64,000 nucleotides of DNA from Aspidapion aeneum. Taxonomy: Eukaryota > Arthropoda > Insecta > Coleoptera > Brentidae. The notes under the pieces are model-generated. The model saw only the letters and a program-made list of their open reading frames with translations, did no database searches and had not been told where the DNA came from. Position 1 is the stretch's first letter, and each line of letters begins with the position of its first letter. Of this stretch, positions 10,290-21,549 are shown piece by piece. A program made the translations under genes and the position numbers. The DNA is taken from assembly GCA_963576565.1 (NCBI GenBank), contig OY755048.1:8390136-8454135 (forward strand), given 5' to 3'.

Positions 10290-11136
10290 GTTAGGACTAT
10301 ATGGAGGATGGTCCAACAATTCGATGTTTTGTTGGGTTAAAAATTTAATGGTTTGTGCTATGTGCGAAATTGATTTGTCTTGGTGGAGGATAATTCGTCG
10401 TTCGGGGTTCGTTTTTTGAAGCTCAGCGATGACTTTCGGCAAACAAATGGTGATGTACCAATCGGCAGTCAGTTCTTTGATCTTCCAGAGGAATTGTTGC
10501 TACATGACCTGCTTTTGCGACCATCTTTTTGGATACACTTCATGAACGGATTACAATTGTTGACTTTTCTTTACCTTAGAACACCAAAACAGACGACTGA
10601 CGTTTTTTTATCACCACTGAAAATGCTGTTTTTCGAGTTCCCTGCCTCAAAACGGTCTAGTGTTTTCTAACAACAATTGACCCTAGCTTCTTTCTGTTCT
10701 TCGGAGAGATGAGGTATACAGCGGAAACTAACTTTCTTACCCCTAATTTCACATGCAAAAGTTTTTGAATTGAGGTCTTTGAAATCCTTAATGAAATCCA
10801 CAATCTCTTCTCTTCCGTGATGAATATGCGCACAGCATCGATGTTTTCCTGGGTAACAGCCGTTTTTGGTGCACTTGGCCTTGGATCGTCGCTAAGGCTA
10901 TACTAACGACAAACTGTCGACTGATGTGGTGCTTCATTACCAAAAACAGAAATCAACTCGGCACGGCATTCTTTTTCAGATAATTTCCTTCCAAAGATGT
11001 AAAAAATTTTTGCTCAAAAATAATCTCGGGTTAATTCCATTTTTTGCATTTAGATTAGCTAGAGATTGAGGTTAAGTTTTAGTCACGATATTCGATCAGT
11101 GTCTTCCTCTATGTTCCTATATCGTCACCCTAATTC

Positions 11137-11700
11137 TGACACGTCGTAACCCAACTCAACAAAATTTTACAGAAATAAGAATGACCGTTTTATTTTTTTT
11201 TTGGTTGCGAGGATTTAGTAGCATATAGCTATGCATAATTACTAACCTTTGACGCGAAAAGATGAATTTTAATTTTTTTGTGGGTTACGTCGTATCAGAA
11301 TAAGGGTATCGATATGCAAAATATAAACGTCAGCCCTTGTTAAAATGAAATCCAAAACATGAACTTCTTTCTTAATATTTGACCTTGCCTTTATTTTTAT
11401 TGGAACGACTTTGTTTAGTTTTCTGTTCTTTTGTTTCTTGTTGTTAAGGTATCTTGTTTTTAAAAACGGAAGCCTAAATTAATTTAATGCTTATTAGTCA
11501 AGCAAAGTTCTACGTTCTTACCTCGGTCGAGTCGGAGTAATTACACTGAGCAAACTTTAAACGTGGCGTACAACCTGTGTTTGAGTTTAAGCCTCATTCA
11601 CCAGTCTTTTATTCTTTTCACTCTGTCTTTCACGATTCTTCGTCACCTTATTCCTTTTGTGACCTATATTCTATTCCTGATCTCGACATCTTCTTTAGTA
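11137..11700. other. Unassigned AT-rich region
   Basis: No gene, TIR or tandem repeat recognised. Confidence 0.4.
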
Positions 11701-11833
11701 AATCTGGGGGGGATGCAAGAATAAGTTTTTTAAATTATTTTTGATATATTTCATGATTAAAGAAAATTAAATAGCATAAAATACGGCATCACCCTCGGGC
11801 CCCTCCCAAGACATATTCCCGGGTACGCCACTG
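11701..11833 (-). mobile_element. Diverged hAT MITE, family A relative
   Basis: It ends GGTACGCCACTG at 11833 and contains, reversed, the family core ATTTCATGA...ATAGCATAAAATACGGCATCA followed by GGGCCCCTCCCAAGAC. A G-run (11706-11712) marks the other side, but no matching TIR is seen there, so the left end is decayed or truncated. Confidence 0.65.
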
Positions 11834-12000
11834 CTTCTATTTTATTATAATATTTTTTCCATCTTTTATTATTCTTTTAAATGTATTTTATTTTATAATT
11901 CGTAAATATAACCCCAGTTTAAGGACGCCAATCAATTGGTAGCCCTATATTAGATCACCCAAGATTATACATTTTTTAAATACCAACCTAATTTCTTATA

Positions 12001-13046
12001 GTTCAGGCCCTACATCCGAGATTCAAGCGATATGCTGCGGTTAATGTTAGAAGCAATAAGACTCGCCTGAACATTTTTTGAAAGGGAATTAAACCCCCCA
12101 CCCGACCCCACCGCAACCCTGACAGGGGGGTGGTTTCCCCCTCTTAAACGTGCTTTTTAATAGTTTTTTGCTAATAACTTGAAAACAGTCAACTTTTCCA
12201 GAAATCTTCCCGATATCATTTTTTAAGCGGATACAATTTCCTTTTCAACGATGTACCTTAGTACCCTCTGGTGCAAGTTCCATTAGCGTACGAAAAAAGA
12301 GGAACATTTTTAAAATATTTTTTTAAATATTTTTTTTGTGGTATTTTTTATCCTTAACACTACTTTTTTTTCAATAAAAATATTATGGTTAAAAGCCCAT
12401 TGTATACAGTTCAATACTTATTAAGCTAGACATATTTTTTTTAAATAGTCAAACAAAAATCTTGAACATGTAATGTATAAATAACATGTATTTTTGTAAC
12501 TCAGTAAATAATAATAGAGTGAGTAAAAAATTATTTTTGGTTAGTCATAACTTAAAACTGACTTTTTCTAGTTGATATTTAAAGTGGTGGTGGGGGGCAT
12601 ACTCCTTCTCACCTCCTTCAAAAGTGCTCTCTTACAGTGTTTTGCCCACAGATTTGCCAACTTTTAACTTGGCAAAATTTTTGTTTGATTTGAGGATTTC
12701 TACAAATACTTTTATTTGTATTTCAAGGCGGCTACTTTAACTTTTGAACAAAAATATTTTCTTTTAAAAACAATGTGTTGGGGATACAAAATGCCACAAC
12801 GTGTGGAACGTGCACCACTGCCCTTAAGGGCACTAAGGTACATGATTAAATATTTTTAGAGAAGTTAACCGTTTTCGAGTTATTAGCAAAAAACCGTCAA
12901 GAAGCACGTTTAAGGGGGAACCACACCCCTGTCAGGTGGGGGGTTGGTTCCCTTTCGTAAAAAGTTCGGGCGAGTCTTATGACTCTGCATACCAAGTATG
13001 TTGCTTCTATCATTAAACGCAGTCTCGGACCCCGTAGGGCCTAAAC
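12001..13046. mobile_element. 1.05-kb palindromic (foldback-like) DNA element
   Basis: The outer ends GTTCAGGCCCTAC and GTAGGGCCTAAAC form a TIR. The inverted arms extend inward for at least 300 bp. They share AGAAGCAA...AAGACTCGCC near the ends, then the GAAAGGGAA...CCCCCCACC block, GACAGGGG(G)TGGTTTCCCCCT, TTTTTTGCTAATAACT and ATGTACCTTAGT. Arms are roughly 12001-12320 and 12745-13046, with an AT-rich centre. No coding capacity; no clear target duplication. Confidence 0.7.
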
Positions 13047-14259
13047 CATTATGATAAAGTGCATTACATATTTTTTGTAGAACGTCTAGGTTTTAGAAAA
13101 ATTAGATAAAACCTAATAATTTCGGTTTATTATAAAAAATATCTTCAAACGCCCCTGGACTATTAACCGAAGCTTTATGAGCATCTTGTGAAACATTGTT
13201 TACAATGAAATAAAATATTTAAAAAAAAGTGTCTGTCACATTTTTCTCTAAATTGTTTAGTTTTTTAGAAAATTAAATAAAACCTATAAAAACACACACC
13301 ACACAGAAACCAAGATATCAAAAAAAACTGAATTTGAGCGCTATTTTGGTAGAAGGTGGCGCGAGCGGACATCACTCGAGCTTGCAAACTTAGTGAGATA
13401 TTAAGGACCATCAACCCTATAATTGCGCCAAGTTTCAAAACTTTCGGACCTTTTGCAAAAAAATTAAAATAGTGGTTTTTTTGAAAAAATAAATATTTGG
13501 CGAGCAAAATTTAAATCATTCACTTATCTTTTCACTAAAAATAAACTCTCCCTCTCTGTGCTTCTCACCTCCACTTGTCCGCTGTCTGTTTATCAAAGAT
13601 GTCTGAGAGAGAAATGCTCTCGAGGGCAGTTCTGGAGAGCATTTCTCTCAAATGACATGTACCTTTACGGAAATCTCTGTTGTTGGCTTTATGTAATTCC
13701 TGAATAAACCTTTCTCGAACTTCTAGGAATATAATGTCATGGAATGGATATAAACTACTGAAATCAGTTAAACTAATGCACTATTAGGGGCTTACAATGC
13801 CCCGAATAGTAACCTACATAGTGTTGGCGTGTGACAAAAGAGTGTGTGTATGACTCTATTTAGAAAGATTAATGATCGGTCAGATAAAGGATATCAAGAG
13901 TTGGCCAGAATGATTATTTTCTCCAGCTTGGCAAATTAGGGAGTCCTCACGCCGCCAACCAACGGTGTCCTAAACCTTTGTATGAAAATTAACGATGGCT
14001 GGGCCGCTTTTTGCCCACGACTTTTGAAATGAAAAGAAAGTTCTTCATTTCTCTTTATCAAGGGCTGTATCCAGAAAAAAATTTCGGGGGCGGGATAAGA
14101 AGTTTAAAATTTAGGAAAATTTGCGATCTACAAAATATTCATTTCTATGAATGAACCTAATTTTTGCTGACACGAAACTTTTACAAACGCCATCAAATCA
14201 CAAAGTCTGTAAAGAATTTTGTCACTTTTGCACCCTGTCACCTGTGCCTTTTATCAATA
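13047..14259. other. Unassigned region with one hairpin
   Basis: No gene recognised. A 14-bp perfect stem GAGAGAAATGCTCT/AGAGCATTTCTCTC (13607-13620 and 13636-13649, 15-nt loop) is the only clear structure. A short segment near 14060-14095 (CCAGAAAAAAATTTCGGGGG) resembles the end of a family A hAT MITE. Confidence 0.4.
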
Positions 14260-14475
14260 CAGTACAATCTCGATTATCCGATCACGGCAATACGACGGTG
14301 TAAGATGCGAATTGTTTTAGTTAGCCCACAGAGTGTTACAAATGTTTTTAAGTCGATCTAATGATATACGCATCCTAAACTCCTATTTTCCTAAAAAAAA
14401 AATCGGATTAACCGAAATTTCGATTATCCGAAATCACTTTGGTCCACATTATTTCGGATAATCGGGACTGTACTG
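14260..14475. mobile_element. pogo-like MITE (TIR CAGTACARTCYCGATTATCC), 216 bp
   Basis: The left end CAGTACAATCTCGATTATCC and the reverse complement of the right end CAGTACAGTCCCGATTATCC match at 18 of 20 positions, and the pair is flanked by TA (14258-14259 and 14476-14477). CAGTAxARTCxCGATTATCCG ends with a TA duplication are typical of pogo/Tigger elements of the Tc1/mariner superfamily. The interior has additional GGATTAACCG and CGATTATCCGAAA words and no coding capacity. Confidence 0.85.
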
Positions 14476-15223
14476 TATTTTAAATAAGGAAATCGAGTAA
14501 GCAGAAATATATTCGCGGTTTCTTTAAATTTAATGGTAGTCCTGGATTAAAATATCTACATAAACGGATAAATTTAAATCAGATTATCAAATTGAATTTT
14601 GCGTTACTTTTCAATATCTCGAAAACCAAAGATAATTTTTTGTTATTAAAAAAATGGTTGCGGGTAATGGTTTTATTCAACGCCGAATTTCAATATACCT
14701 TGGGGTTTAGTTTAAAGTGCACAGTATGAGGGAGACAAGATAGAGCACCTAAATCTTACCACAATTATATAGAGATGCAACCTTGTGTAAGTAAGAAAAC
14801 AACCAAAATCAACTCTTCCCTCTTCTTCTGACACTCGCAAGTTACCCACATACCTTTGTGTGAAGTATAAAATTCGTTTTGATTTTTATCGATCCACACA
14901 CAGCACGTTTTCCATCTTTCTTCTTTGCATATGCTTCGGGCAGTACGGCCTTTTAGTTGCTACGTGATTACGTGGTTCTAATACCACATTAATGGACGAA
15001 ACTTGTCATAGATGGCGCTTCGGCGTCTCAGACAAGACGATGCCAGTTTGCTTAAACTTTCGAGTGCTCGAGCCAGTCCGCTAGATGGCGCTACACATTG
15101 TAGTTTACTCGCATTGCACCGCCGCAAGTATTTCATATGTAGGAGTTGGTTTTGGTTAAAATTGGCTTACCTGGGTTTGCTGTTCTCTACTGATGACGTG
15201 AAAGACACAGAAACGTACGTCTA
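14476..15223. repeat. Partial copy of the GATGCAACCTTGTG repeat plus unassigned DNA
   Basis: About 14,755-14,880 matches two downstream segments (15,920-16,025 and 16,433-16,535), sharing GATGCAACCTTGTGTAAGTA, GAAAACAACCAAAATCAACT and CTTTGTGTGAAGTATA. The rest contains AGATGGCGC words at about 15,011 and 15,083, frequent in insect repeats. No gene seen. Confidence 0.55.
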
Positions 15224-15918
15224 GACAAGACGCTAGCGCTACCAAGTCCACTTCCAATCCCTGACTTCGCATGCGTAGATCTACCAATATTATTTACCTC
15301 ATGCATTAGAATAGATGTACAGGGTGATTTTCACTTGAATGATTCTAACCACATGAAAATAGAAAGTTTCAAAAACCTAACCTAACGAATCCTAATCAGA
15401 TCTAACCAAACCGAACCAAAGCAAACTAAACCAATATTTTTTTTCAAAAAAAAAACTTTCCTGACTTCCTACCCGGGATCCTAGAGGATGTGAATCCGAA
15501 CCGGACCGTACCGAACCGAACCTATCCAAACCTAACCCTACCCAACTAAACGTAATTAGCAGTACGTGTTGTAGTTTAGTTTGGTTAGGTTAGGTTTGGT
15601 TCAATTTAGTTAGGTTCGGTTTGGTTCGGTTCGGATTCACATCCTCTAGGATCCCGGGCAGGAAGTCAGGAAAGTTTTTTTTTTGAAAAAAATTATTGGT
15701 TCATTGGTTTCCTTTGGTTCGGTTCGGTTAGATTTGATTAGGTTTTGTTAGGTTAGGTTTTTGAAACTTTCTATTTTCATGTGGTTAGAATCATTCAAGT
15801 GAAAATCACCCTGTATTCATCTATTCTAAGACATGAGGTAAATAATATTGGTAGATCTGCGCATGCGAAGTCAGGGATTGAAAGTGGACTTGGTAGCGCT
15901 AGCGTCTTGTTACGTCTA
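15224..15918. repeat. Large palindrome rich in GGTTAGG/GGTTCGG words
   Basis: Arms of about 340 bp meet near 15,565. The left arm starts GACAAGACGCTAGCGCTACC and passes ATTCGCATGCG-like sequence, ACAGGGTGATTTTCACTTGA, AACCTAACCT, CCCGGGATCCTAGAGGATGT and CGAACCGGACC. The right arm repeats all of these reversed and ends GGTAGCGCTAGCGTCTTG. The ACAGGGTGATTTTCA ends suggest a MITE inside a longer duplicated block. The TTAGG-like words are interspersed with GGTTCGG and GGTTTGG, so this is not telomeric repeat. Confidence 0.75.
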
Positions 15919-16569
15919 GAGATGCAACCTTGTGTAAGTAGGAAAACAACCAAAATCAACTCTTCCCTCTCCTTCTGACACTCGCAAGTTAGGCACACAT
16001 ACCTTTGTGTGAAGTATAAAATTCGTTTTGACCTAAATCTTATGTTGCTTTTATACCAACTAAACCTAATTAGCAGTACATGTTGTAGTTTAGTTTGGTT
16101 AGGCTAGGTTTGGTTCAATTTAGTTAGGTTCGGTTTGGTTCGCTTCGGATTCACATCCTCTAGGATCCCGGGCAGGAAGTCAGGAAAGTTTTTTTTTTTA
16201 AAAAAATTATTGGTTCAGTTTCCTTTGGTTCGGTTCGGTTAGATTTGATTAGGTTTTGTTAGGTTAGGTTTTTGAAACTTTCTATTTTCATGTGGTTAGA
16301 ATCATTCAAGTGAAAATCACCTTGTATTCATCTATTCTAAGACATGAGGTAAATAATATTGGTAGATCTGCGCATGCGAAGTCAGGGATTGAAAGTGGAC
16401 TTGGTAGCGCTAGCGTCTTGTTACGTACAAGAGATGCAACCTTGTGTAAGTAGGAAAACAACCAAAATCAACTCTTCCCTCTCCTTTTGACACTCGCAAG
16501 TTAGGCACACATACCTTTGTGTGAAGTATACAATTCGTTTTGACCTAAATCTTATGTTGCTTTTATACC
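15542..16569 (+). repeat. Tandem duplication of a ~513-bp unit
   Basis: Unit 1 (15,542-16,057) and unit 2 (16,056-16,569) both start CCAACTAAACxTAATTAGCA, contain one arm of the palindrome, then GATGCAACCTTGTGTAAGTA and end TTATGTTGCTTTTATACC. They differ by few substitutions and small indels, so the duplication is fairly recent. It combines a MITE arm with its 3' flank, consistent with unequal exchange or slippage. Confidence 0.8.
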
Positions 16570-16636
16570 AGAAATGACCAAAAATTTCTGTCTCATTTTT
16601 ATAGTTTATTAAAGCATAAATAATAGCTTTACAGTG

Positions 16637-16709
16637 AAAATCTTAGGCTTGGAGGAGCACAGGCTGTATAATTTGCTGGGTGCGCCTACCTATCCAAGCC
16701 TAAGATTTT
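16637..16709. repeat. 17-bp perfect hairpin
   Basis: AAAATCTTAGGCTTGGA (16,637-16,653) pairs perfectly with TCCAAGCCTAAGATTTT (16,693-16,709) around a 39-nt loop. The right strand continues into a family A hAT relic. Confidence 0.7.
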
Positions 16710-16806
16710 TGATATTTTCCACATTATTCAAGAATAAAGCAAAAAGTAGCATAAAACGTGACACTATGGGGTCTCGCCCCCCCCTCAAGACCAATTCCTG
16801 GTTGCG
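16706..16806 (-). mobile_element. Relic of hAT MITE family A
   Basis: Contains GATATTTTCCACATTATTCA, AGCATAAAACGTGACACTAT and GGTCTCGCCCCCCCCTCAAG in the family order, but the terminus GGTTGCGCTA is diverged from TACGCCACTG. No opposite TIR. Confidence 0.5.
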
Positions 16807-18359
16807 CTAATCATAAAAAAAATAATTTTTGCCGTTTTGATTATTAAAGCAAACATATTACATAATTACATACAGTAGGTAAGTAAAAAAAAGTTTGAAA
16901 AGAGATAAATTCCCCTGAAACTATTTTTTAATAACTGTTCCCAAAATGGAACCAAACCGAATCGAACCGAATCGAGCGTTGGCATTTAAGTGGCTAAAAT
17001 ATATTTATTGGTTTTTGAGTTATCGTGTCCCAGAGAGACCGACAGACGCCATTTCAAATATTGGTAGTTATTTTGAGTAAAAATAAACAGTTTTTTTGGA
17101 CCATCTCATCCATCTAAAAATTGGGTCAACCAACCCTGGTTTAAAATGAATCTTGGATTTCTTTTGCAGTCAATAGTGAAGTAATATTTTTCTAAATACA
17201 ACTGCTTATTAATAAAATTATTGGTATAATTAAAACAAAAATGTGGGAGGCATAAGTGATCAGAGAACACAAATATTTTGCCACTCACTTTCCATGCATC
17301 TATCCATAAAATACAAGTTCAGTTTTTTTAGAAAATATAATACTTCGTAACGACACTATTTGTTTTAATATGTTCTAAGCAAAAACAAATTCAGAGTGAA
17401 TTTTTTCATGAAAAATTAGAATTTTCTGTATCTCTGCTACTTATCACTACTAAATGTTTTATTATTTTGAAGTCCTAAATATTTCGAGGGAGGAGGGATT
17501 AATCCCCCTTGATCCCCTCTAGGTACGGCCTTGCCTTTATCTCTCCTTCTCCTCGAAATTGTTCTCGTAATTTTACGTATACTCGTATGTGGGTCAATCT
17601 AATTTATAAATTGTATATATAGCATAGCCAATTTTTGGCCAGAAATTTCGTTAAAATTAAACACGGATTTCGTCGGAGGAGGGTAAGAAACCCATTCTTC
17701 CTAGATTCTAAATCTAAAATGGACAATGTATGAACTTCAAACATTTACCTAATTTTTTTAGAGAAATCATAATATTTAGGAAATTTTCATTCTTAACTTT
17801 GAGATTAGTGGAACAAATTTACTTAAATTTTAACTGTCTGTCAAAGAGTTTTAAACCTTTTTGTCGATTTTTTTGCAAAATAATTTCTAATAATTTTTTT
17901 ATCACCATAATTGTGCGGAACGCCAAAGTTCCTACTCAATCTACGCTGAATTTTGAAGCTAATGCAAAATATGTCATTACCCATACCCCTTCCCCTTGGG
18001 TTTTGACCCTAATCCACAACTGACTGAAACTCATGAAGATAAAATTTACTTTATATTTTAGATATGTATGTATATTATATTACTGCTAAAACAGGAATAT
18101 GAAAGAGAATGTTAAATAATTAATTCATTAAAAGCATTTTGAGTTTTTTAGAATTTTTTTACCATTTATGATGGATCAATATACGAAAGGAAAAAAAGGA
18201 GGTAGGTTTCGCGCGGGATTTCTTTTGATTTAGGTACGTTAAAGATAGAGGAAATAAATGTGTCCCTGGTGAATTTTGTATATTTTTTATTTGCGAAAAG
18301 GTATGATGTAATTGCTCCTTTGAGTTTTCTTTTTTAATTTTTTTTTATATTAATTTTTG
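16807..18359. other. Unassigned AT-rich region
   Basis: No gene recognised. Open frames at 17,106-17,288 (minus) and 17,730-18,023 (plus) have noise-like composition. GAACCAAACCGAATCGAACC at about 16,950 is a stray copy of the GGTTCGG words seen at 15.2-16.6 kb. Near 17,490-17,535 a GGAGGGATTAATCCCCC segment resembles a MITE end. Confidence 0.4.
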
Positions 18360-18395
18360 CAGTGGCGTATACAAAAATTGCCTAGGATATTTTTG
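18360..18395 (+). mobile_element. hAT family A end relic
   Basis: CAGTGGCGTATACAAAAATT matches the family A terminus; nothing further of the element follows. Confidence 0.4.
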
Positions 18396-18478
18396 TTTCA
18401 CGTTTATTCGATTCTACAATTAATAAAATTAATTTTTCCAACATATTTACGGATTACGAGCGCTGTCTTTTATATTTT

Positions 18479-19256
18479 GCATATAGGAACATAGAGGGCG
18501 ACTCTGATGGAATGCCGTTACTGAAACACGGTGGATAGAATGAACAGAAAGATGCTCGGGTCAATTGGTGTCTGAAAAATCTAGACCGCATTGAGGCAGG
18601 AAATTCGAAAGACGTGTACAGCATTGTCAGTGGTGATGAATCGTCGATTTACGCATATGAACCCGAAAATAAACATCAGTCGTCTGTTTGGGTGTTCCAA
18701 GATGAAGAAAAGCCAACAAAAGTCATCCGTTCTCGAAGTGTATCCAAAAAAATGGTCGCGATGTTTGTCTTAAAAGCAATTCATATAGCAACCATTCCTC
18801 TGGAAGACTAAAGGACTGTTACTGCCGATTGGTACATCGCCATTTATTTGCAGAAAGTCATTCCTGAGCTTCGTCAAACGAACCCCGAACGACGAATCAT
18901 CCTCCACCAAGATAATGCAAGTTCGCACAAAGTATAAAAACCCTTAAACTTTTAACCCAACAAAACGTCGAATTGTTGGACCATCCTCCATACAGTCTCG
19001 ACCCAAGGTCCCAATGGTTTCTATACTTTTTCGAAAATCAAGAATGGACTGCGTGGTCAAAGATTTCAGTCGCCAGAGGAAGCAGTCGACGCCTTCAAGA
19101 ATGTAATTTTGACAGTACCAACAGACGAGTGAAATTATAGCTTTGACAAATAGTTTGAGTGCATGCAAAAGTGCATTAATTTTCGTGGAGAATGCTTCGA
19201 GAAACAATAAAGCCTTTAAAAGTTATCTATTGTTTTATTACTAAGATAACCCTCGT
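18479..19256 (+). mobile_element. Internally deleted mariner element, second copy
   Basis: This is the same mariner family as 9,600-11,136. It begins with ATAGGAACATAGAGGGCGAC, jumps by an internal deletion to the mid transposase, and reads SGDESSIYAYEPENKHQSSV followed by WVFQDEEKPTKVIRSRSVSK (18,611-18,811 region). A stop after ATIPLED follows, then TADWY, RQTNPERRIILHQDNASSHK and, with stops, QRFQSPEEAVDAFKN and CINFRGECFEKQ near the end. The first and second catalytic aspartates (GDES, HQDNA) are present. The PPYSPD region is frameshifted. The 3' end TAAGATAACCCTCG is followed by TA. Stops and the deletion make it non-functional. Confidence 0.8.
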
Positions 19257-19689
19257 ATAGTACCTTAACGAATTGATAGCCGCTGTTTTGTTCTTGTTTT
19301 AGTTTGACATTTTGTTTGCTGGCTTAGATTTTTCAAGTGCTTATCAACGGCTGATTTTGTTTATTTTTGTTTTTGCCAGTTTTGTAAATTAAATTTGGGA
19401 TAGAATTTAACTGTCAAAAACTATTCAGAGCCTTAAAACATTACTTTCTTATTACAGTACGGAAAATCCGAGATTTCCTTTTCTTCCAACAAAAATTTCA
19501 ATGACTGATGATCTGAAAGTATCTCGAGTTTGGTTGGGTTGCCTACCGCTCTTCTACTCCCGTTTTTACTTCTTCCTTTTCAATTGTACTATTAAACGCA
19601 TTGTGTGCACTCTTTTTATTGTAGTTGACTGCGAAATCCAATCTCTGATTTTTCTAGAATCTAGGTTTTTGAGAGAGACATCAACAACA
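19257..19689. other. Unassigned AT-rich region
   Basis: Nothing recognisable; an open frame at 19,501-19,749 (plus) has no known motif. Confidence 0.4.
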
Positions 19690-20061
19690 AAGCAATTTTG
19701 CTGCCCCGGGCAAAAAAGTAAAATGACGCCCCTTCTTAACAAAAATTAAAAGCGATAACGTAAACCATTTCCACAGCGGCGTAGTAGTGGCGGGAGGCCG
19801 AAGGCTGAAAAGGGCGCCCTTAAAAAAGATTGCGAACAAAAGGTGAGTGCTCTTTATTTTACACATTACGCTTGTGTGTATATCAAATTTATTTACCGTG
19901 TATGAACGACTTTAATTTAAGTAATAGCAGATTTATGTATTTAGTTTACTCTTTTTTTTATAAATTATACAGCCGATTTGCCGCCCACTCGATTTGCCGC
20001 CGCCACAATTTGCCGCCCCAGGCAGGGGCCCGGTTCGCCCTTGCCTAGCGTCGGCCCTGCC
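19690..20061. mobile_element. Composite hAT-like MITE remnant with GCCGCC-rich end
   Basis: At 19,774 it has CAGCGGCGTAGTAG, like the 9,792 MITE, followed by the shared AAAAGGGCGCCC...AAGATTGCGAAC segment. The right side ends with three closely spaced AATTTGCCGCC/GATTTGCCGCC words, then a GGGGCCCGG run and CTAGCGTCGGCCCTG. Left and right ends do not match exactly, so it may be two overlapping elements. Confidence 0.5.
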
Positions 20062-20469
20062 CAAAGTCCCTCTTCTCTTGTACGCCTATGATTTATTTTA
20101 AAGTAATAAATTTTTAATAATAATACATTTCAAACATTGGTACATTTTATCTTATCTCTGGATAGCATTAGCCCATTTTTTTTTTATTGAGAAAAATTAA
20201 TGTTTTATACTTAACAATAATTTCCTATTCTTTTTTCTTGTAGATTATTTTGTCAAAAAATATTGTTTTTTTTCCCTTGAGAGATTTATTTTTAAGCCTC
20301 TTAGATTGCGTTTTTTATTTTCAATAAGCCTATAGTGGTGGCACGTGTAACTTTCCTGTAAAAAAACCGCTACAAAACTTCGAAAATTTTATGGGATATT
20401 TAAAATATAAAGAGTCAAGATATTTTATGGTTTGACGATTTTTAAAGAGCTAAAGAGGAATAGTTTTTA
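20062..20469. other. Unassigned AT-rich region
   Basis: No feature seen. Confidence 0.4.
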
Positions 20470-21046
20470 AACCTACATTAGTGTGGGTGGATTCTACTCA
20501 CGCGGTTAGGCTGGTGGATTACAATGGTAATCCAATTTTTTTAGATCCTGCAATGTTGTACTTAAAAAAATTAATATATCTAGGTTCAATATATGTTTAT
20601 TTATGTTATTTTATATGCATAAAATACACCTAAACATATATTTTACCTAACATTTATGATTTTAGTAAGTAAGAGTAAATTTTTTAAGACGTTTATTACT
20701 ACTAAGTTCGATACAAATAGTGGCAAAACCAAAAATTAAAAAAAAAATAACAAAAGCCTATTTTTTATGGTTGAATATAAACTTATACTTAAGATAAACT
20801 TAACAGTAAAAAAATATACAATTTTATAAAAAAGTATACAAAAATGCACAACGCAAAAAATGTTTTCTAATCAGGCGGGTAGATTACAATGGTAGTCTAG
20901 TCGTATTTGACACCCGCTAACTTAGAAAACGCACACTTTGCCTGCTACTCAAGCAGGCGATCTCACCCACAAGCCAGGTTTTAATTTGTCACTGCTGAAA
21001 ATGGCGTGGATTACATATGTAATCCAGCCGCCTAATGCAGGGTTAA
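20470..21046. mobile_element. MITE with repeated GATTACAATGGTAATC palindromes
   Basis: The left end AACCTACATTAGTGTGGGTG and the reverse of the right end AACCCTGCATTAGGCGGCTG form a diverged TIR. Three near-identical hairpin palindromes occur: GGATTACAATGGTAATCC (about 20,516), AGATTACAATGGTAGTCT (about 20,882) and GGATTACATATGTAATCC (about 21,007), each next to a GG(C/T)(G/T)G-type motif. Such sub-terminal repeats are often transposase-binding sites. AT-rich interior, no coding. Confidence 0.6.
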
Positions 21047-21549
21047 TTATTCACAACTTATAATATTTAAGAACATTTCAGGAGTAATATCAGTTTATAT
21101 AATTCTTTGGGAACAAAATAAATATATTTGATTTCAGTAAGTTTTTGTGTATATAGATATAACTGAAACAATGCAATATTTCAAGCAAGGGAAGATATAA
21201 CGCAATAATTCACTTACGTTAGTTCGTAGGCGATATGCAGTTGGTGTTGTGCGCTTGAATTCTAAAATGCCTTGCCTTTGCAATATTTTCGATATGGAAT
21301 ATGTAATAAAAGCCGGGTTTATACTACCTATAAATCTTTCATCGTAGCACTTTTTGATCCATTAAAAAAGTACTTTCATCTTTACAGGGGGGTGTCTGAT
21401 TAATTTTTTTTATTTTTGTTTATTCTGTAGGCTACGTCAGGCTAGATTTAACTAAATTCCAACCTATTTAAAAAACAAATATCTAAAAAAAAGCAGATTT
21501 TGGCCTCTTTTTGTTAACTGCGATTTTTTCCACCATTTCAACGTCCCAG
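21047..21549. other. Unassigned AT-rich region
   Basis: No gene or element end recognised. Confidence 0.4.

Larger units (their letters stand above)
9600..11136 (-). mobile_element. Degenerate mariner element with nested hAT MITEs
   Basis: Read on the minus strand, this carries pieces of a mariner (D34D) transposase: an N-terminal region about 11040-10700, a stretch with KNSIFSGD (the GDE/S region) near 10640-10610, then PKVIAELQKTNPERRIILHQ followed by DKSISHIAQTIKFL and QQNIELLDHPPYSPN at about 10442-10298. The C-terminus continues after two insertions (10102-10289, 9792-10031) down to about 9680. The HQD aspartate survives, but many stops and frameshifts show the gene is dead. The outer ends (ATCGTCACCCTAA near 11130, GAGGGTTATCTT near 9604) look like diverged mariner TIRs. 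It belongs to the same family as the copy at 18,479-19,256, which shares the terminal GGCTTTATTG region and most coding blocks. Confidence 0.75.

Noticed and set aside
9668..10442. Several open frames of 66-82 residues on both strands
   Set aside because: They run through G/C runs of hAT MITEs or cross MITE-mariner junctions (for example HPPYSPN followed by WRIYGEGLGGPPPP).
15560..15650. TTAGG-like words as telomeric repeat
   Set aside because: Words are mixed with GGTTCGG and GGTTTGG, are not in a regular array, and form arms of a MITE-like palindrome.
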